Assembly: GCF_012223425.1 (NCBI RefSeq)
Contig: NZ_CP038799.1
Coordinates: 1,736,001 to 1,800,000, forward strand
Reading direction: 5' to 3'
Source of the DNA: Mycolicibacterium frederiksbergense
GTDB taxonomy: Bacteria > Actinomycetota > Actinomycetes > Mycobacteriales > Mycobacteriaceae
DNA length: 64,000 nucleotides
The notes beneath the pieces are model-generated. The model searched no databases and was not told the origin of the DNA. It saw only the letters and a program-made list of their open reading frames with translations. Positions 1 to 11,903 of this stretch are shown piece by piece (the first letter of the stretch is position 1; the number at the start of each line of letters is the position of its first letter). Position numbers and translations under genes: made by a program.

Positions 1-2973
<2,973 letters not shown>

Positions 2974-2975
2974 CT

Positions 2976-2999
2976 CCCCGGGTCGCTGCGCTCCAGCCC
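2976..2999. repeat. Copy of short dispersed repeat (core GTCGCTGCGCTCC)
   Basis: This lies just after the pknG stop, between the convergent pknG and ackA genes. The core GTCGCTGCGCTCC is flanked by C/G tracts (CCCCGG upstream, AGCCC downstream). Close copies occur at 6059-6079, 12900-12923 and 49417-49444, and a related form at 37171-37272. The core holds two CGCT words separated by one variable base. Whether it is a terminator, a protein-binding site or a mobile palindrome remnant cannot be told from sequence. Confidence 0.6.
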
Positions 3000-3006
3000 G
3001 CCGTAC

Positions 3007-4110
3007 CTAACCCAGCACATCCACACACGCCCGGGCGATGGCCAGCTCTTCATCGGTCGGGATGACCAGCACCGTGACCGGCGACCGTTCTGCCGAGATG
3101 CGCCGCGCAACCCGCTCGGGCGCGTCGTTGAGCTGCTCGTCGATCTCGATGCCGAGGCTGGTCAGACCCGACAGCGCATCGCGACGCACCGCGGCATCGT
3201 TCTCCCCCACCCCTGCGGTGAAGGTGATGACATCTGTGTTGCCGAGCAATGCCAGGTAGGCGCCGATGTACTTGCGCAGCCGGTGGATGTAGACGTCGTA
3301 GGCCAATTGCGCTGCCTCGTCGCCGGTTTCGATCCGCTTGTGCAGCGCCCGGAAATCGATCTCGCCACCGAGCCCGAACACACCGGACCGCCGGTTGAGC
3401 ATGGTCTCGATGTCCTCGACGCTCATCTTCGCCGTGCGCCACAGGTAGGTGATGACGCCGGGATCGATATCCCCGGACCGGGTGCCCATCACCAGCCCCT
3501 CCATCGGGGTCATTCCCATGGAGGTGTCGATCGGGCGCCCGCCGGCGATCGCCGAGGCCGAGGCACCGTTGCCCAGGTGCAGCACGATCTGGTTCAGCGA
3601 TTCCCATGGCGCATCCAGGAAATCTGCGGCCTGCTCGCTGACATAGCGGTGGGAGGTGCCGTGGAATCCGTAGCGGCGAATGTTCCAGGTGTCGGCGACA
3701 TCCCGGTCGATGGCGTACTCGGCGGCCGCCGGCGGCAGGTCGTGGAAGAAAGCGGTATCGAAGACCGCGACATGCGGCAGGCCGGGCAGCACCTTGCGCG
3801 CTTCCTTGATCCCGAGCACGGCCGGCGGGTTGTGCAACGGGGCCAGCGGCGAGAGTTCTTCGATGTCTGCGATGGTCTGATCGTCGATGAGGGTGGGCCG
3901 GTACAGCTTGTTCCCGCCGTGCACGACACGGTGTCCGACCGCGAGCAGGCCGTCCAGGCTGGGCAGCGCCGCGAACACCGCAGTCAGCGCCTGCCGGTAA
4001 TCGGTCACCCGCTCTATCACGCCACTGACCAGTGAGGTACCCGAGTCGGGTTCCAGCAGATCGTATTTCACCGACGACGAGCCACTGTTGAGCACCAGCA
4101 CCGTGGTCAC
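3007..4110 (-). CDS. ackA: Acetate kinase
   Basis: AckA interconverts acetyl phosphate plus ADP with acetate plus ATP in the cytoplasm. The 367-residue protein carries the family signatures NSGSSSVKY at the N-terminus, GHRVVHGG, the [11 protein letters not shown] block, [11 protein letters not shown], and the [17 protein letters not shown] phosphate-binding segment. I chose the GTG at 4110 because it gives the canonical N-terminus (V/M)[12 protein letters not shown] and overlaps the pta stop by four bases (GTGA), implying translational coupling. The same frame stays open further upstream, but that part lies inside pta and looks nothing like AckA. It ends convergent with pknG, 33 bases away. 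Confidence 0.96.
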   Translation of the reverse strand: MTTVLVLNSGSSSVKYDLLEPDSGTSLVSGVIERVTDYRQALTAVFAALPSLDGLLAVGHRVVHGGNKLYRPTLIDDQTIADIEELSPLAPLHNPPAVLGIKEARKVLPGLPHVAVFDTAFFHDLPPAAAEYAIDRDVADTWNIRRYGFHGTSHRYVSEQAADFLDAPWESLNQIVLHLGNGASASAIAGGRPIDTSMGMTPMEGLVMGTRSGDIDPGVITYLWRTAKMSVEDIETMLNRRSGVFGLGGEIDFRALHKRIETGDEAAQLAYDVYIHRLRKYIGAYLALLGNTDVITFTAGVGENDAAVRRDALSGLTSLGIEIDEQLNDAPERVARRISAERSPVTVLVIPTDEELAIARACVDVLG

Positions 4111-6236
4111 TGCAGCGCCGCCTGGATAGCGGTGATCGCCACCGTGTTCACGATGTCCTCCACCAGGGCACCCCGGGATAGATCGTTGACGGGCTTGTTC
4201 AGACCCTGCAACACCGGCCCTATCGCGATGGCTCCGGCGCTGCGCTGTACCGCCTTGTAGGTGTTGTTGCCGGTGTTGAGGTCCGGGAAGATCAACACCG
4301 TGGCACGTCCGGCCACCTCCGATTCCGGCATCTTGGTCTTCGCGGTGGACGGATCCACCGCGGCGTCGTACTGGATCGGCCCCTCCACCAAGAGTTCCGG
4401 GGCGCGCTGGCGCACCAGTTCGGTTGCTGCCCTGACCTTGTCCACATCGGCCCCGGTGCCGGAACTGCCCGTGGAGTAGGACAGCATGGCGACCCTGGGG
4501 TCGATACCGAACTGCGCGGCGGTGCGCGCCGAGGAGATGGCGATATCGGCGAGTTGTTCGGAGGTCGGGTCGGGCACGATCGCGCAGTCGCCGTAGGCGA
4601 GTACCCGGTCCTCCAGGCACATCAGGAAGATGCTGGATACCGTGCTGACCCCGGGCAGCGTCTTGATGATCTCGAAGGCCGGGCGGACGGTGTGCGCCGT
4701 GGTGTGCCTGGCACCGGACACCATTCCGTCGACCATGTCGTTGTGCACCAGCATGGTGCCGAAATAGGAGACGTCGGAGATGGTTTCGCGGGCCTGATCG
4801 ACGGTTACGCCCTTGTGGCTGCGCAGCTGGGCGTATTGCTCGGCGAACTGGTCACACAGTTCACTGGTACGCGGATCGAGCACGATGGCCGTCGACAGGT
4901 CCACACCGATTTCGGCAGCCCGCGCGCGGACCGACTTCTCCTCACCCAGGATGGTCAGGTCGGCCACGCGGTGCGCGAGCAGACGCCCGGCCGCGCGCAG
5001 AATCCGGTCGTCATCACCCTCTGGCAGCACGATACGCTGTACGTCGGCGCGGGCCTGGTCGATCAGCTGGTAGGTGAACATCTGCGGTGTGGTCACGGTG
5101 GGGATCGGGATCGACAGTGTGTCAATGAGATCCGCGGTGTCGACATGCTGTTCCATCAGGGCGAGTGCGGTGTCGACCTTGCGCTGTGAATCCACCGTGA
5201 CCCGTCCGCGGGCGGAGGCGACCGCACGCGCCGTGTCATAGGTGCCCAGTTCGGTGCTGATGATCGGCAGCCGCGTGCCCAGACCCGCCACCAGCCGAGC
5301 GACTTCCGGGTGCAGCGGCAGCCCACCGTTGAGGATCACGCAGGACAGCGACGGAAACCCGGCTGCGGCATGCGCACCCATCACCGCCATCACCACATCG
5401 GAACGGTCACCGGGAGTGATGACGGCCATCCCGTCCCGCAGCCTTTCCAGCACATGCTCGGCGGTCATCCCCGCCACCAGGACACTCATCGCCTCGCGGA
5501 TCAGCGAGTGCTCGTCACCGCCGGTGAGTTCGCCGTGCACGGCCCTGCGCAGCTCTGCCACCGAGGGCGCCACCAGCAGGGGTTCCTCGGGCAGGACGTA
5601 GCTCGCAGGACCCGACACCGAGATCGCAGCCAGCGCCTCGGCCACCGCGTCCAGCTGTCCGGGATCGCAGCGATTCGCCACCACCGCGGCGGTGTACGCG
5701 TGCTGGGCCGTCAGTTCCACCAGGCACACCTCGACGACCTGGGCGACCTCGGCGGGAGTGCGGTCCTTGGCCTTCACCGCGAGCACCACGGGCGCGCCGA
5801 GGTTCACCGCTATCCGGGCGTTCATGCTCAGTTCGCTCGGCGCCGCCACATCGGTGTAGTCACTGCCGACGATGAGTACCGCATCGGAGCGCTCGGCGAC
5901 CCGGTGGAAACGGTCGACGATCTCGGCGATCGCCGCCTCGGGGTCCTCGTGCAACTGCTGGTAGCTGACGCCTGCGCACTCGTCGTAGGTGAGTCCGGCG
6001 GTCGCCCGCGACAGCAGCAGTTCGAGAATGTAGTCGCGTTCGCCCTCGGCGTCATCCTGGGGCGAGCGAAGCGACGGGGAAGACTCACGATGTTCGAGCC
6101 GGGTGATGGGCCGGAACACCGCGACCCTGGCAACGGTGGCCGCCAATTTGTGCAGAATGCCCAGTGCGATGGTGGATTTTCCGGTGTCCCCCTCGGGGGA
6201 CGCTATGTAGATGGCCGAAGCAGCATGCGCGGTCAC
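4107..6236 (-). CDS. pta: Phosphate acetyltransferase (BioD-like/DRTGG/PTA type) with a repeat-derived insertion
   Basis: Pta converts acetyl-CoA plus phosphate to acetyl phosphate and CoA, the partner step of AckA. The 709-residue protein has an N-terminal BioD-like P-loop domain (SPEGDTGKS near 13-21), a central DRTGG-type domain and a C-terminal PTA domain ([56 protein letters not shown]). The GTG start at 6236 overlaps the stop of the upstream PLP-enzyme gene by four bases, so pta is coupled to it. Residues about 48-65, between FRPITRL and [10 protein letters not shown], are a Ser/Pro/Asp-rich stretch that I do not recall in the M. tuberculosis protein. It coincides with the dispersed repeat at 6059-6079. 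The reading frame is intact. Confidence 0.95.
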   Translation of the reverse strand: MTAHAASAIYIASPEGDTGKSTIALGILHKLAATVARVAVFRPITRLEHRESSPSLRSPQDDAEGERDYILELLLSRATAGLTYDECAGVSYQQLHEDPEAAIAEIVDRFHRVAERSDAVLIVGSDYTDVAAPSELSMNARIAVNLGAPVVLAVKAKDRTPAEVAQVVEVCLVELTAQHAYTAAVVANRCDPGQLDAVAEALAAISVSGPASYVLPEEPLLVAPSVAELRRAVHGELTGGDEHSLIREAMSVLVAGMTAEHVLERLRDGMAVITPGDRSDVVMAVMGAHAAAGFPSLSCVILNGGLPLHPEVARLVAGLGTRLPIISTELGTYDTARAVASARGRVTVDSQRKVDTALALMEQHVDTADLIDTLSIPIPTVTTPQMFTYQLIDQARADVQRIVLPEGDDDRILRAAGRLLAHRVADLTILGEEKSVRARAAEIGVDLSTAIVLDPRTSELCDQFAEQYAQLRSHKGVTVDQARETISDVSYFGTMLVHNDMVDGMVSGARHTTAHTVRPAFEIIKTLPGVSTVSSIFLMCLEDRVLAYGDCAIVPDPTSEQLADIAISSARTAAQFGIDPRVAMLSYSTGSSGTGADVDKVRAATELVRQRAPELLVEGPIQYDAAVDPSTAKTKMPESEVAGRATVLIFPDLNTGNNTYKAVQRSAGAIAIGPVLQGLNKPVNDLSRGALVEDIVNTVAITAIQAALQ
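6059..6079 (-). repeat. Dispersed repeat copy inside the pta coding sequence
   Basis: On the coding (minus) strand the core reads GTCGCTTCGCTC inside C-rich flanks, closely matching the intergenic copies at 2976-2999, 12900-12923 and 49417-49444. It is read through in frame and encodes part of the extra Ser/Pro-rich residues after FRPITRL in Pta. That an otherwise intergenic word occurs in a conserved enzyme at an apparent length insertion suggests it arrived as a small insertion. Confidence 0.55.
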
Positions 6237-7519
6237 TGGGCCAAGCTTGCCAGCACCTCACCGAGTTCGGCAATGAAGCGGTCGACGTCGGACATCGAGA
6301 AGACCATCGGCGGCCTGATCTTGAGGACATTTCCGTCCCCGCCACAGACCGATATCAGCACCCGGCGTTCACGCATGGCGTTGACGATCCACCGCGCGGT
6401 TGCCCGATCGGGGAGCCCGACATCGTCGAGCACCTCCACTCCGAGGTACAGCCCGGCACCGCGCACCTGCCCGATGCGGGGGTGATCGGCGGCCAGCCGG
6501 GCCACCTCGGCACGCAGGTCGGCGCCCACGGTGGCGGCATTGGCGATCAGCCGTTCCCGTTCGATGACGTCGAGCACGGCGGCCGCGGCCGCCATCGAGA
6601 CCGGATTGCCCCCGAAGGTGTTGAAGTACGGCACCCCGGTGGCGAAGCCGGCCAGCACGTCCCCACGGGCGGCCATGGCTGCCACCGGCAGCCCGTTGGC
6701 CATCGGCTTGCCCATGGTCACCAGGTCGGGCACCACACCATGCCGGGTGAACCCCCACATTCCCGCACCGGTGCGCCCGAATCCGGGTTGCACCTCATCG
6801 GCGATCAGCACGCCACCGGCGGCCCGGACCGCCGCGACCGCCGGCGCCAGCACCAACGGATCCGGATAGATGCCATCGGAGGAGAAGATGGTGTCGACGA
6901 TCAGCGCGCTCACCCCGAAGCCGCTGTCCTGCAGATCGGTGATCGCGGCCGCGATTTCGGCGCGCTCCAGCTGCGGTGACACCGTGCGGACATGGCATCC
7001 CAGGCTGGTGCGTCCCCCGATCGAGGGCGAGATTGCCGTCACCGCTTCGGTATTGCCGTGATACGCCTCGTGGGTGACGATCACCCCGGTGGCGCCGGTG
7101 TGCATCGCCGCAACGCGCAACGCGAGATCGTTGACCTCCGAACCGGTGCACGCGTACATCACCTGGTACGAGCTGGATTGCTCAAGATCAGGGAACGTGG
7201 CCAGCAACCGCTGCGAGTAGTCGACGATGCCATCGTGCAGGTACCGGGTGTGGGTGTTGAGGGTACTCAACTGCCGTGTCACCGAATCGATCACGTGGGG
7301 ATGGCAGTGCCCCACGCTGGCGACGTTGTTGTACGCGTCCAGGTAATCGTTGCCGTCGGCATCGAACAACTTGGTGCCCAACCCGCGCACCAGATGCACC
7401 GGATTGTCGTAGAACAACCGGTACGCCGGTCCCAGTACCCGGTCACGGGCAGCTATCAGGGGGTCGTCGCGCTGACCACCCTGATAGCTGTTGGAATCCA
7501 TGATGTTGGAGAAGGACAT
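6233..7519 (-). CDS. Class III PLP enzyme, probable ammonio-phospho-lyase (ethanolamine-phosphate type) or aminotransferase
   Basis: A 428-residue fold-type I PLP enzyme of the class III aminotransferase family. Visible blocks are GNDYLDAYNNVASVGHCHPHV, the ADEVQPGFGRTG cofactor-aspartate motif and the PLP lysine in TMGKPMANGLP. Class III includes omega-transaminases and also AGXT2L-type phospho-lyases, which cleave O-phosphoethanolamine or phosphohydroxylysine to an aldehyde, ammonia and phosphate. The phospho-lyase reading is inferred mainly from context: an APH-fold kinase and an APC permease are adjacent, and pta-ackA are translationally coupled downstream (four-base overlap at 6233-6236). 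The ATG at 7519 was chosen for its GGGA ribosome site; ATG 7501 is an alternative. An ordinary amine or omega-amino-acid transaminase remains possible. Confidence 0.85.
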   Translation of the reverse strand: MSFSNIMDSNSYQGGQRDDPLIAARDRVLGPAYRLFYDNPVHLVRGLGTKLFDADGNDYLDAYNNVASVGHCHPHVIDSVTRQLSTLNTHTRYLHDGIVDYSQRLLATFPDLEQSSSYQVMYACTGSEVNDLALRVAAMHTGATGVIVTHEAYHGNTEAVTAISPSIGGRTSLGCHVRTVSPQLERAEIAAAITDLQDSGFGVSALIVDTIFSSDGIYPDPLVLAPAVAAVRAAGGVLIADEVQPGFGRTGAGMWGFTRHGVVPDLVTMGKPMANGLPVAAMAARGDVLAGFATGVPYFNTFGGNPVSMAAAAAVLDVIERERLIANAATVGADLRAEVARLAADHPRIGQVRGAGLYLGVEVLDDVGLPDRATARWIVNAMRERRVLISVCGGDGNVLKIRPPMVFSMSDVDRFIAELGEVLASLAQ

Positions 7520-7527
7520 GATTCCCG

Positions 7528-9087
7528 TCAGCGCTCGTGGGCTTCTTCCAGAACGGTACGGCCCAGTTCGCCGTACCGCTGTGGATCTTTGAACTTCAGG
7601 AACACCGCCAGCAGCACGCCGCCTATGCCGACGACACCGACGACCCACGGGATGGCGGCGAAGATCCAGTCGGTGGACGCCGTGCCCGCCGCGAACGAGG
7701 CGTTCTTGGCCAGCAGGTAGACCACGTACACCATGCCGAGCCCGCCCAGCAGCGGCGCCAGGAAGGTGGTGAACCAGTTGGCGGTCTCCGGATGACGTTT
7801 CTGTACATGGAAGTACGCGATCACCGAGAACGCGGCCAGCGCCTGGACAATCATGATCGCCGTGGTGCCCAGCAGTGCCATCAGACCGTAGAGACCGGTG
7901 TAGGGGTCACGGTGGGTGAGCTCGAAGAAGATCACGACCAGGAAGGCGAACCCGGTCTGCACGAAGCCCGCGACATGCGGTGAGCCGTGCACCCGGTGGG
8001 TGGCACCGATGGTCTTGCGCATCCCCGGGATGACGTCTTCACGACCCAGCGCGTACAGGTAGCGCGCGGCGCAGTTGTGGAACGCCAGGCCGCAGGCGAA
8101 TGATCCGGTCATCAACAGGATCTTGAACAGGTCGACCGCCCACTGCCCGAGGTTGTCATGCACCGGGTTGAAGAAGATGTTCCCGGCGGTGGCCGAATCC
8201 TGGGCCAGCGCAATGGCATTCTCGGGTCCGGTGCCGACGATCGCGAGCCAGGACACCACCACGTAGAACGCACCGATGCCGATCACCGAGCTGATCACGG
8301 CGATGGGGATGATCTTCTTGGGGTTGCGCGACTCCTCGCCGTACATGGCGCTGGACTCGAAACCGACCCAGGACCAGAACGCGAAGAACAGCCCGACACC
8401 CGCGGATCCGACGACGGCCATCATAGAGCCGTCAGCGCCCTCGACCACACCCGAGAGGCTCTGAAAACCGTTGAGCGGGTTCAGCGATCCCCAGGACCAG
8501 CCCTGGGGCCCACCGCCGGTGAACAGCACAGACAGCGCCATCGCGGCCAGCATCACGATCTCGGTGACCAGGAATACCCCGAGCACCTTGGCGGCCAGAT
8601 TGATGTCGAAGTAGGTGAGCAGGGCGTTGACGGCGAGCATCACCAGCGCGAACACCAGCCACGGCACCTCGACGCCGAACAGCGACGAGAACAGGTCGGT
8701 GCCGAAAAACGAGAAGATGCCGATCAGCGAGGCCTCGAACACCATGTAGGCCAGCGCGGTCAGGAAACCGGCGCCCAGCCCGACAATGCGCCCGAGTCCG
8801 TGTGAGATGTAGCCGTAGAAGGCACCCGTGGCGGTGATGTGCTTGCTCATCGCGGCGTACCCGATGGCGAACAGCGTCAGCACGATGGTGGCGACGAAGT
8901 AGCCGGCCGGCGCGTTGGCGCCGTTGCCGAAGCCGACCGCGATCGGCACGTTGCCGACCATCGCGGTGATGGGGGCGGCGGTGGCGACCGCCATGAACAG
9001 CACACCCCACAGCCCGACCGCATTCGGCTTGAGACGTTGGATGGGGTTGGCACCCGCAGGGGCCGGTGGATCGATGATCTCGCTCAT
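7528..9087 (-). CDS. APC-superfamily amino acid/amine permease
   Basis: A 519-residue inner-membrane transporter with about 12 to 14 hydrophobic segments and an APC-type N-terminus (LKPNAVGLWGVLFMAVATAAPITAMVGNVP). This resembles the amino acid/amine:proton symporter branch found next to ethanolamine or amino-acid catabolic genes. ATG 9087 was preferred over an upstream in-frame start because it has a GGGAT ribosome site and gives a normal N-terminus. It ends 8 bases before the class III PLP enzyme and heads the permease-PLP enzyme-pta-ackA transcription unit. A perfect inverted repeat (9112-9132) lies just upstream. The substrate is not determined by sequence; an amino alcohol is inferred from the neighbours. 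Confidence 0.88.
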   Translation of the reverse strand: MSEIIDPPAPAGANPIQRLKPNAVGLWGVLFMAVATAAPITAMVGNVPIAVGFGNGANAPAGYFVATIVLTLFAIGYAAMSKHITATGAFYGYISHGLGRIVGLGAGFLTALAYMVFEASLIGIFSFFGTDLFSSLFGVEVPWLVFALVMLAVNALLTYFDINLAAKVLGVFLVTEIVMLAAMALSVLFTGGGPQGWSWGSLNPLNGFQSLSGVVEGADGSMMAVVGSAGVGLFFAFWSWVGFESSAMYGEESRNPKKIIPIAVISSVIGIGAFYVVVSWLAIVGTGPENAIALAQDSATAGNIFFNPVHDNLGQWAVDLFKILLMTGSFACGLAFHNCAARYLYALGREDVIPGMRKTIGATHRVHGSPHVAGFVQTGFAFLVVIFFELTHRDPYTGLYGLMALLGTTAIMIVQALAAFSVIAYFHVQKRHPETANWFTTFLAPLLGGLGMVYVVYLLAKNASFAAGTASTDWIFAAIPWVVGVVGIGGVLLAVFLKFKDPQRYGELGRTVLEEAHER

Positions 9088-9111
9088 TGCATCCCAATCT
9101 GAGGGCATATC

Positions 9112-9132
9112 CCAGACCGATATTTGGTCTGG
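9112..9132. promoter_or_regulatory. Perfect inverted repeat CCAGACC-N7-GGTCTGG, candidate GntR operator
   Basis: Seven-base arms CCAGACC and GGTCTGG are separated by GATATTT, starting 25 bases upstream of the permease ATG. The right-hand word ATTTGGTCTG recurs at 9296-9305, about 35 bases upstream of the divergent kinase gene, so the intergenic region carries one full site and one half site. The local regulator is the GntR protein encoded at 11133-11903. Assigning this site to it is inference. Confidence 0.55.
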
Positions 9133-9338
9133 TTTCAAAGTGTCGCCGGCCCCGATGCCGATGACGAAAGACGACGTCGGCAATTGTTACCTCGCTCAGA
9201 TTCGTTGGTCAACTGGAGATTTAAGCTGGCAGTTAGCTGTGTTTCGGCAATGTTTCGAACCTGAGAGTATTGCAACGCCACCGTTAAAAACGTCGATTTG
9301 GTCTGCTTTGGCTCGACAATTGGCTCACACTGTTCGAC

Positions 9339-10328
9339 ATGCCGGGATTGCCTGCCGACCATGCGCGCTTCGCCCGGGCGGCGCTGTCCGCCTATGGCCG
9401 CGACCTCGATACCCCGCTGCGCCTGTTGAGCCTGTCGGAGAACGCCACCTACCAGGTGTGCGATGACAACCCGATCGTGCTGCGCGTGCACCGGCCCGGT
9501 TATCACTCCCTGGACGGCATCCGCTCCGAACTCGCCTGGATGGCCGCGCTGCGCCGCGACACCGTGGTCAAGACCCCCGAGCTGGTGCGCTCGGAAACCG
9601 GCCTCGATGTGGTGACCGCGTCGGTGGACGGCCGCGAGCTGCACGTCGACGCCGTCACCCTGGTTCCGGGATGTACCGCCGAGGAGGTCCCGCACGCGGT
9701 CGGTTTCGCCGAGCTGGGTGAGCTGACCGCGATCATGCACGAGCATGTCCTGGACTGGGCGGCCCCGGCCGACTTCACGCGCTTCCGCTGGGATCTCGAT
9801 GACATCTTCGGCCCCGGTGCCCGCTGGGGTGACTGGCGGGAGGCCCCCGGCCTGGCCGACACGGACCGGGCCGCCATCATGCGGGCGACGCATCGCATCA
9901 CCGAACAATTATCCGAGTTCGGCACCGGGGCAGACAGATTCGGTCTGATCCACGCCGACCTACGACTGTCGAACCTGATGGTCGACCCGGCCGCACCAGC
10001 GGCAGGGATCACGGTGATCGACTTCGACGACTCCGGCTGGGGCTGGAATCTGGCCGACCTGGGTGCGGTCGTGTCCTGGATCGAAGACACCCCGGAGGCC
10101 GAACGCATCGTGGCCGAGTGGCTGCGCGGCTACCTGAAGGTGCGCACGCTGCCCGAGCAGCACCTGGCACTCATCCCGACCTTCGTGATGCTGCGCCGGA
10201 TCCAGCTCACCGCGTGGATCGCCTCGCACGCGGACGCCGATGCCGCCAAGGCCATCGGTCCCGGATACGCCGTCGGTACCGCCCGCCTGTCGGAGCGCTA
10301 CCTCGCCGATCACACCTGGTTACGTTGA
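9339..10328 (+). CDS. APH/choline-kinase-fold small-molecule kinase (hydroxylysine/ethanolamine kinase-like)
   Basis: A 329-residue aminoglycoside-phosphotransferase-fold protein. It has the catalytic loop [16 protein letters not shown] (HxDxxxxN) and the metal-binding segment [17 protein letters not shown]. This fold includes choline/ethanolamine, homoserine, hydroxylysine and aminoglycoside kinases. Together with the divergent class III PLP enzyme and APC permease it suggests phosphorylation of the hydroxyl of an imported amino alcohol, followed by phospho-lyase cleavage. An SDR follows 8 bases downstream and a GntR regulator after that. It could instead be an antibiotic phosphotransferase, but the catabolic neighbourhood argues against that. 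Confidence 0.85.
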   Translation: MPGLPADHARFARAALSAYGRDLDTPLRLLSLSENATYQVCDDNPIVLRVHRPGYHSLDGIRSELAWMAALRRDTVVKTPELVRSETGLDVVTASVDGRELHVDAVTLVPGCTAEEVPHAVGFAELGELTAIMHEHVLDWAAPADFTRFRWDLDDIFGPGARWGDWREAPGLADTDRAAIMRATHRITEQLSEFGTGADRFGLIHADLRLSNLMVDPAAPAAGITVIDFDDSGWGWNLADLGAVVSWIEDTPEAERIVAEWLRGYLKVRTLPEQHLALIPTFVMLRRIQLTAWIASHADADAAKAIGPGYAVGTARLSERYLADHTWLR

Positions 10329-10336
10329 GGAGGAAC

Positions 10337-11113
10337 ATGTTCGACCTGCAGTCCCGCTCTGTCCTGGTGACCGGCGGTAGCAAGGGAATCGGCCGCGGCA
10401 TCGCCACGGTCTTCGCCCGTGCCGGTGCGAATGTCGCGATCGCGGCGCGGACGGCCGCCGGCCTCGACGAGGCCGTGGCCGCGCTCGACGAACTGGGTGA
10501 CGGCACGATCATCGGGGTGCGCGTCGACGTGAGCGACCGGCAATCCTGCACGGAGATGGCCGCCGCCACCGTCGAGGCCTTCGGCGGTCTGGATGTGTTG
10601 TGCGCCAACGCCGGCATCTTTCCCGATGCACCGCTGGCCACCATGACCCCCGAGCAGCTCAACGAGATCATGGGAGTCAACGTCAACGGCACGTTCTACG
10701 CGGTGCAGGCCTGCCTGGACGCGCTGATCGCATCCGGCACCGGTCGGGTCATCCTGACGTCGTCGATCACCGGCCCGATCACCGGTTACCCCGGCTGGTC
10801 GCACTACGGCGCCACCAAGGCCGCGCAGCTCGGCTTCATGCGGACGGCCGCAATCGAGCTGGCGCCCAAGGGAATCACCGTCAACGCCGTCCTGCCCGGC
10901 AACATCCTCACCGAGGGGCTGCTGGGCAACGGCGAGGACTACATCGCCAGCATGGCGCGGTCGATTCCGGCCGGCGCCCTGGGCACCCCGGAGGATATCG
11001 GTCATCTCGCGGCGTTCCTGGCCACCACCGAGGCCGCCTACATCACCGGGCAGGCGATCGCCGTCGACGGTGGTCAGGTACTGCCCGAGTCCCTGGACGC
11101 GATCATCACCTGA
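10337..11113 (+). CDS. Short-chain dehydrogenase/reductase (FabG-like)
   Basis: A 258-residue classical SDR that probably oxidises or reduces a small alcohol, aldehyde or ketone with NAD(P). It has the glycine motif [13 protein letters not shown] (Cys at the first position of the usual NNAG), a catalytic serine in TSSITG, and YGATK carrying the Tyr-Lys pair. The C-terminus [19 protein letters not shown] is typical of FabG-like enzymes. The start at 10337 is fixed by a strong GAGGAGG ribosome site 8 bases after the kinase stop. It sits between the kinase and the GntR regulator, so it belongs to the catabolic island. It may act on a product of the kinase/phospho-lyase route. Confidence 0.9.
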   Translation: MFDLQSRSVLVTGGSKGIGRGIATVFARAGANVAIAARTAAGLDEAVAALDELGDGTIIGVRVDVSDRQSCTEMAAATVEAFGGLDVLCANAGIFPDAPLATMTPEQLNEIMGVNVNGTFYAVQACLDALIASGTGRVILTSSITGPITGYPGWSHYGATKAAQLGFMRTAAIELAPKGITVNAVLPGNILTEGLLGNGEDYIASMARSIPAGALGTPEDIGHLAAFLATTEAAYITGQAIAVDGGQVLPESLDAIIT

Positions 11114-11132
11114 CCTGGAATCGGGCCTGATT

Positions 11133-11903
11133 GTGGAGGAGACACCGGGCGGTGCGGTCGCCGAGGATGTGCGCCGGCGGATTCTGTCGATGCTGTCCAG
11201 CGGTGCGCTGCGCCCGGGTTCGCGGCTGGGCACCGAGCGGGAGATGGCCGAGCAGTTCGCCGTATCCCGCTCGACGCTGCGCAGCGCACTGTTGCCGCTG
11301 AGCCAGGCCGGGGTGCTGGAACGGCGCACCGGTCGCGCGGGGGGCACCTTCATCCGCGCAGATATGGTGCAGCGCAACGCCGCCGAGCAGGCTGGCCTGC
11401 CCGCGCGGCTGCACAGCGGAGGCCACACCAGCGATACCAAAGTGCTCGCCACCGACAGCAGGCCGGCCACCCTTGCCGAGTCGGCCGCCCTGGAGATCCC
11501 GCAGGACACCCAGGTCTTCGTCATCCGCAGACTGCGCTACGCGGACGGGGTGCCCCTGTCGGTGGACCTGTCGTGTTTCGTCGCCGCGCATGCCGCCGAC
11601 CTGCTGGAACAGCCGCTCGGTGGATCGCTGTACGAGCTGTTGCGGCAGCGCTACGGACTGCAGCCCGCCGGCACCACCGAAACCATCGAGGTGGTCAGCG
11701 CCAGCCCGCGGGAAGCCAAATGGCTGCAGATCGCCCACCGCAAGCCGCTGCTGGCCATCACCCGGGTGACGCGGGACAGCGCCGGGCGCCCGTTCGAGTT
11801 CGCCTACGACCTGTTCCGCGCCGACCGGGTCCGGTTGACCGCCAGCAGCAATATCGCCGGTGTCAGCCCAGTTTCCGCAACCGTGGTTCCAGATCCCGCT
11901 TGA
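11133..11903 (+). CDS. GntR-family regulator (HutC/UTRA type)
   Basis: A 256-residue repressor-like protein. The N-terminal GntR helix-turn-helix region reads [45 protein letters not shown], and the C-terminal half is a UTRA ligand domain ([22 protein letters not shown] ... [32 protein letters not shown]). The GTG at 11133, 19 bases after the SDR stop, is the best start. It probably controls the adjacent permease and kinase operons through the inverted repeat at 9112-9132. The last 13 codons run over the 3' end of the convergent fgd1 gene (41-base overlap). This suggests its original stop was lost when the island was placed next to fgd1. Confidence 0.87.
   Translation: MEETPGGAVAEDVRRRILSMLSSGALRPGSRLGTEREMAEQFAVSRSTLRSALLPLSQAGVLERRTGRAGGTFIRADMVQRNAAEQAGLPARLHSGGHTSDTKVLATDSRPATLAESAALEIPQDTQVFVIRRLRYADGVPLSVDLSCFVAAHAADLLEQPLGGSLYELLRQRYGLQPAGTTETIEVVSASPREAKWLQIAHRKPLLAITRVTRDSAGRPFEFAYDLFRADRVRLTASSNIAGVSPVSATVVPDPA

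Noticed and set aside
9339..10328. Aminoglycoside-resistance phosphotransferase
   Set aside because: The fold fits, but the divergent permease and PLP enzyme and the following SDR and GntR genes favour a catabolic kinase.
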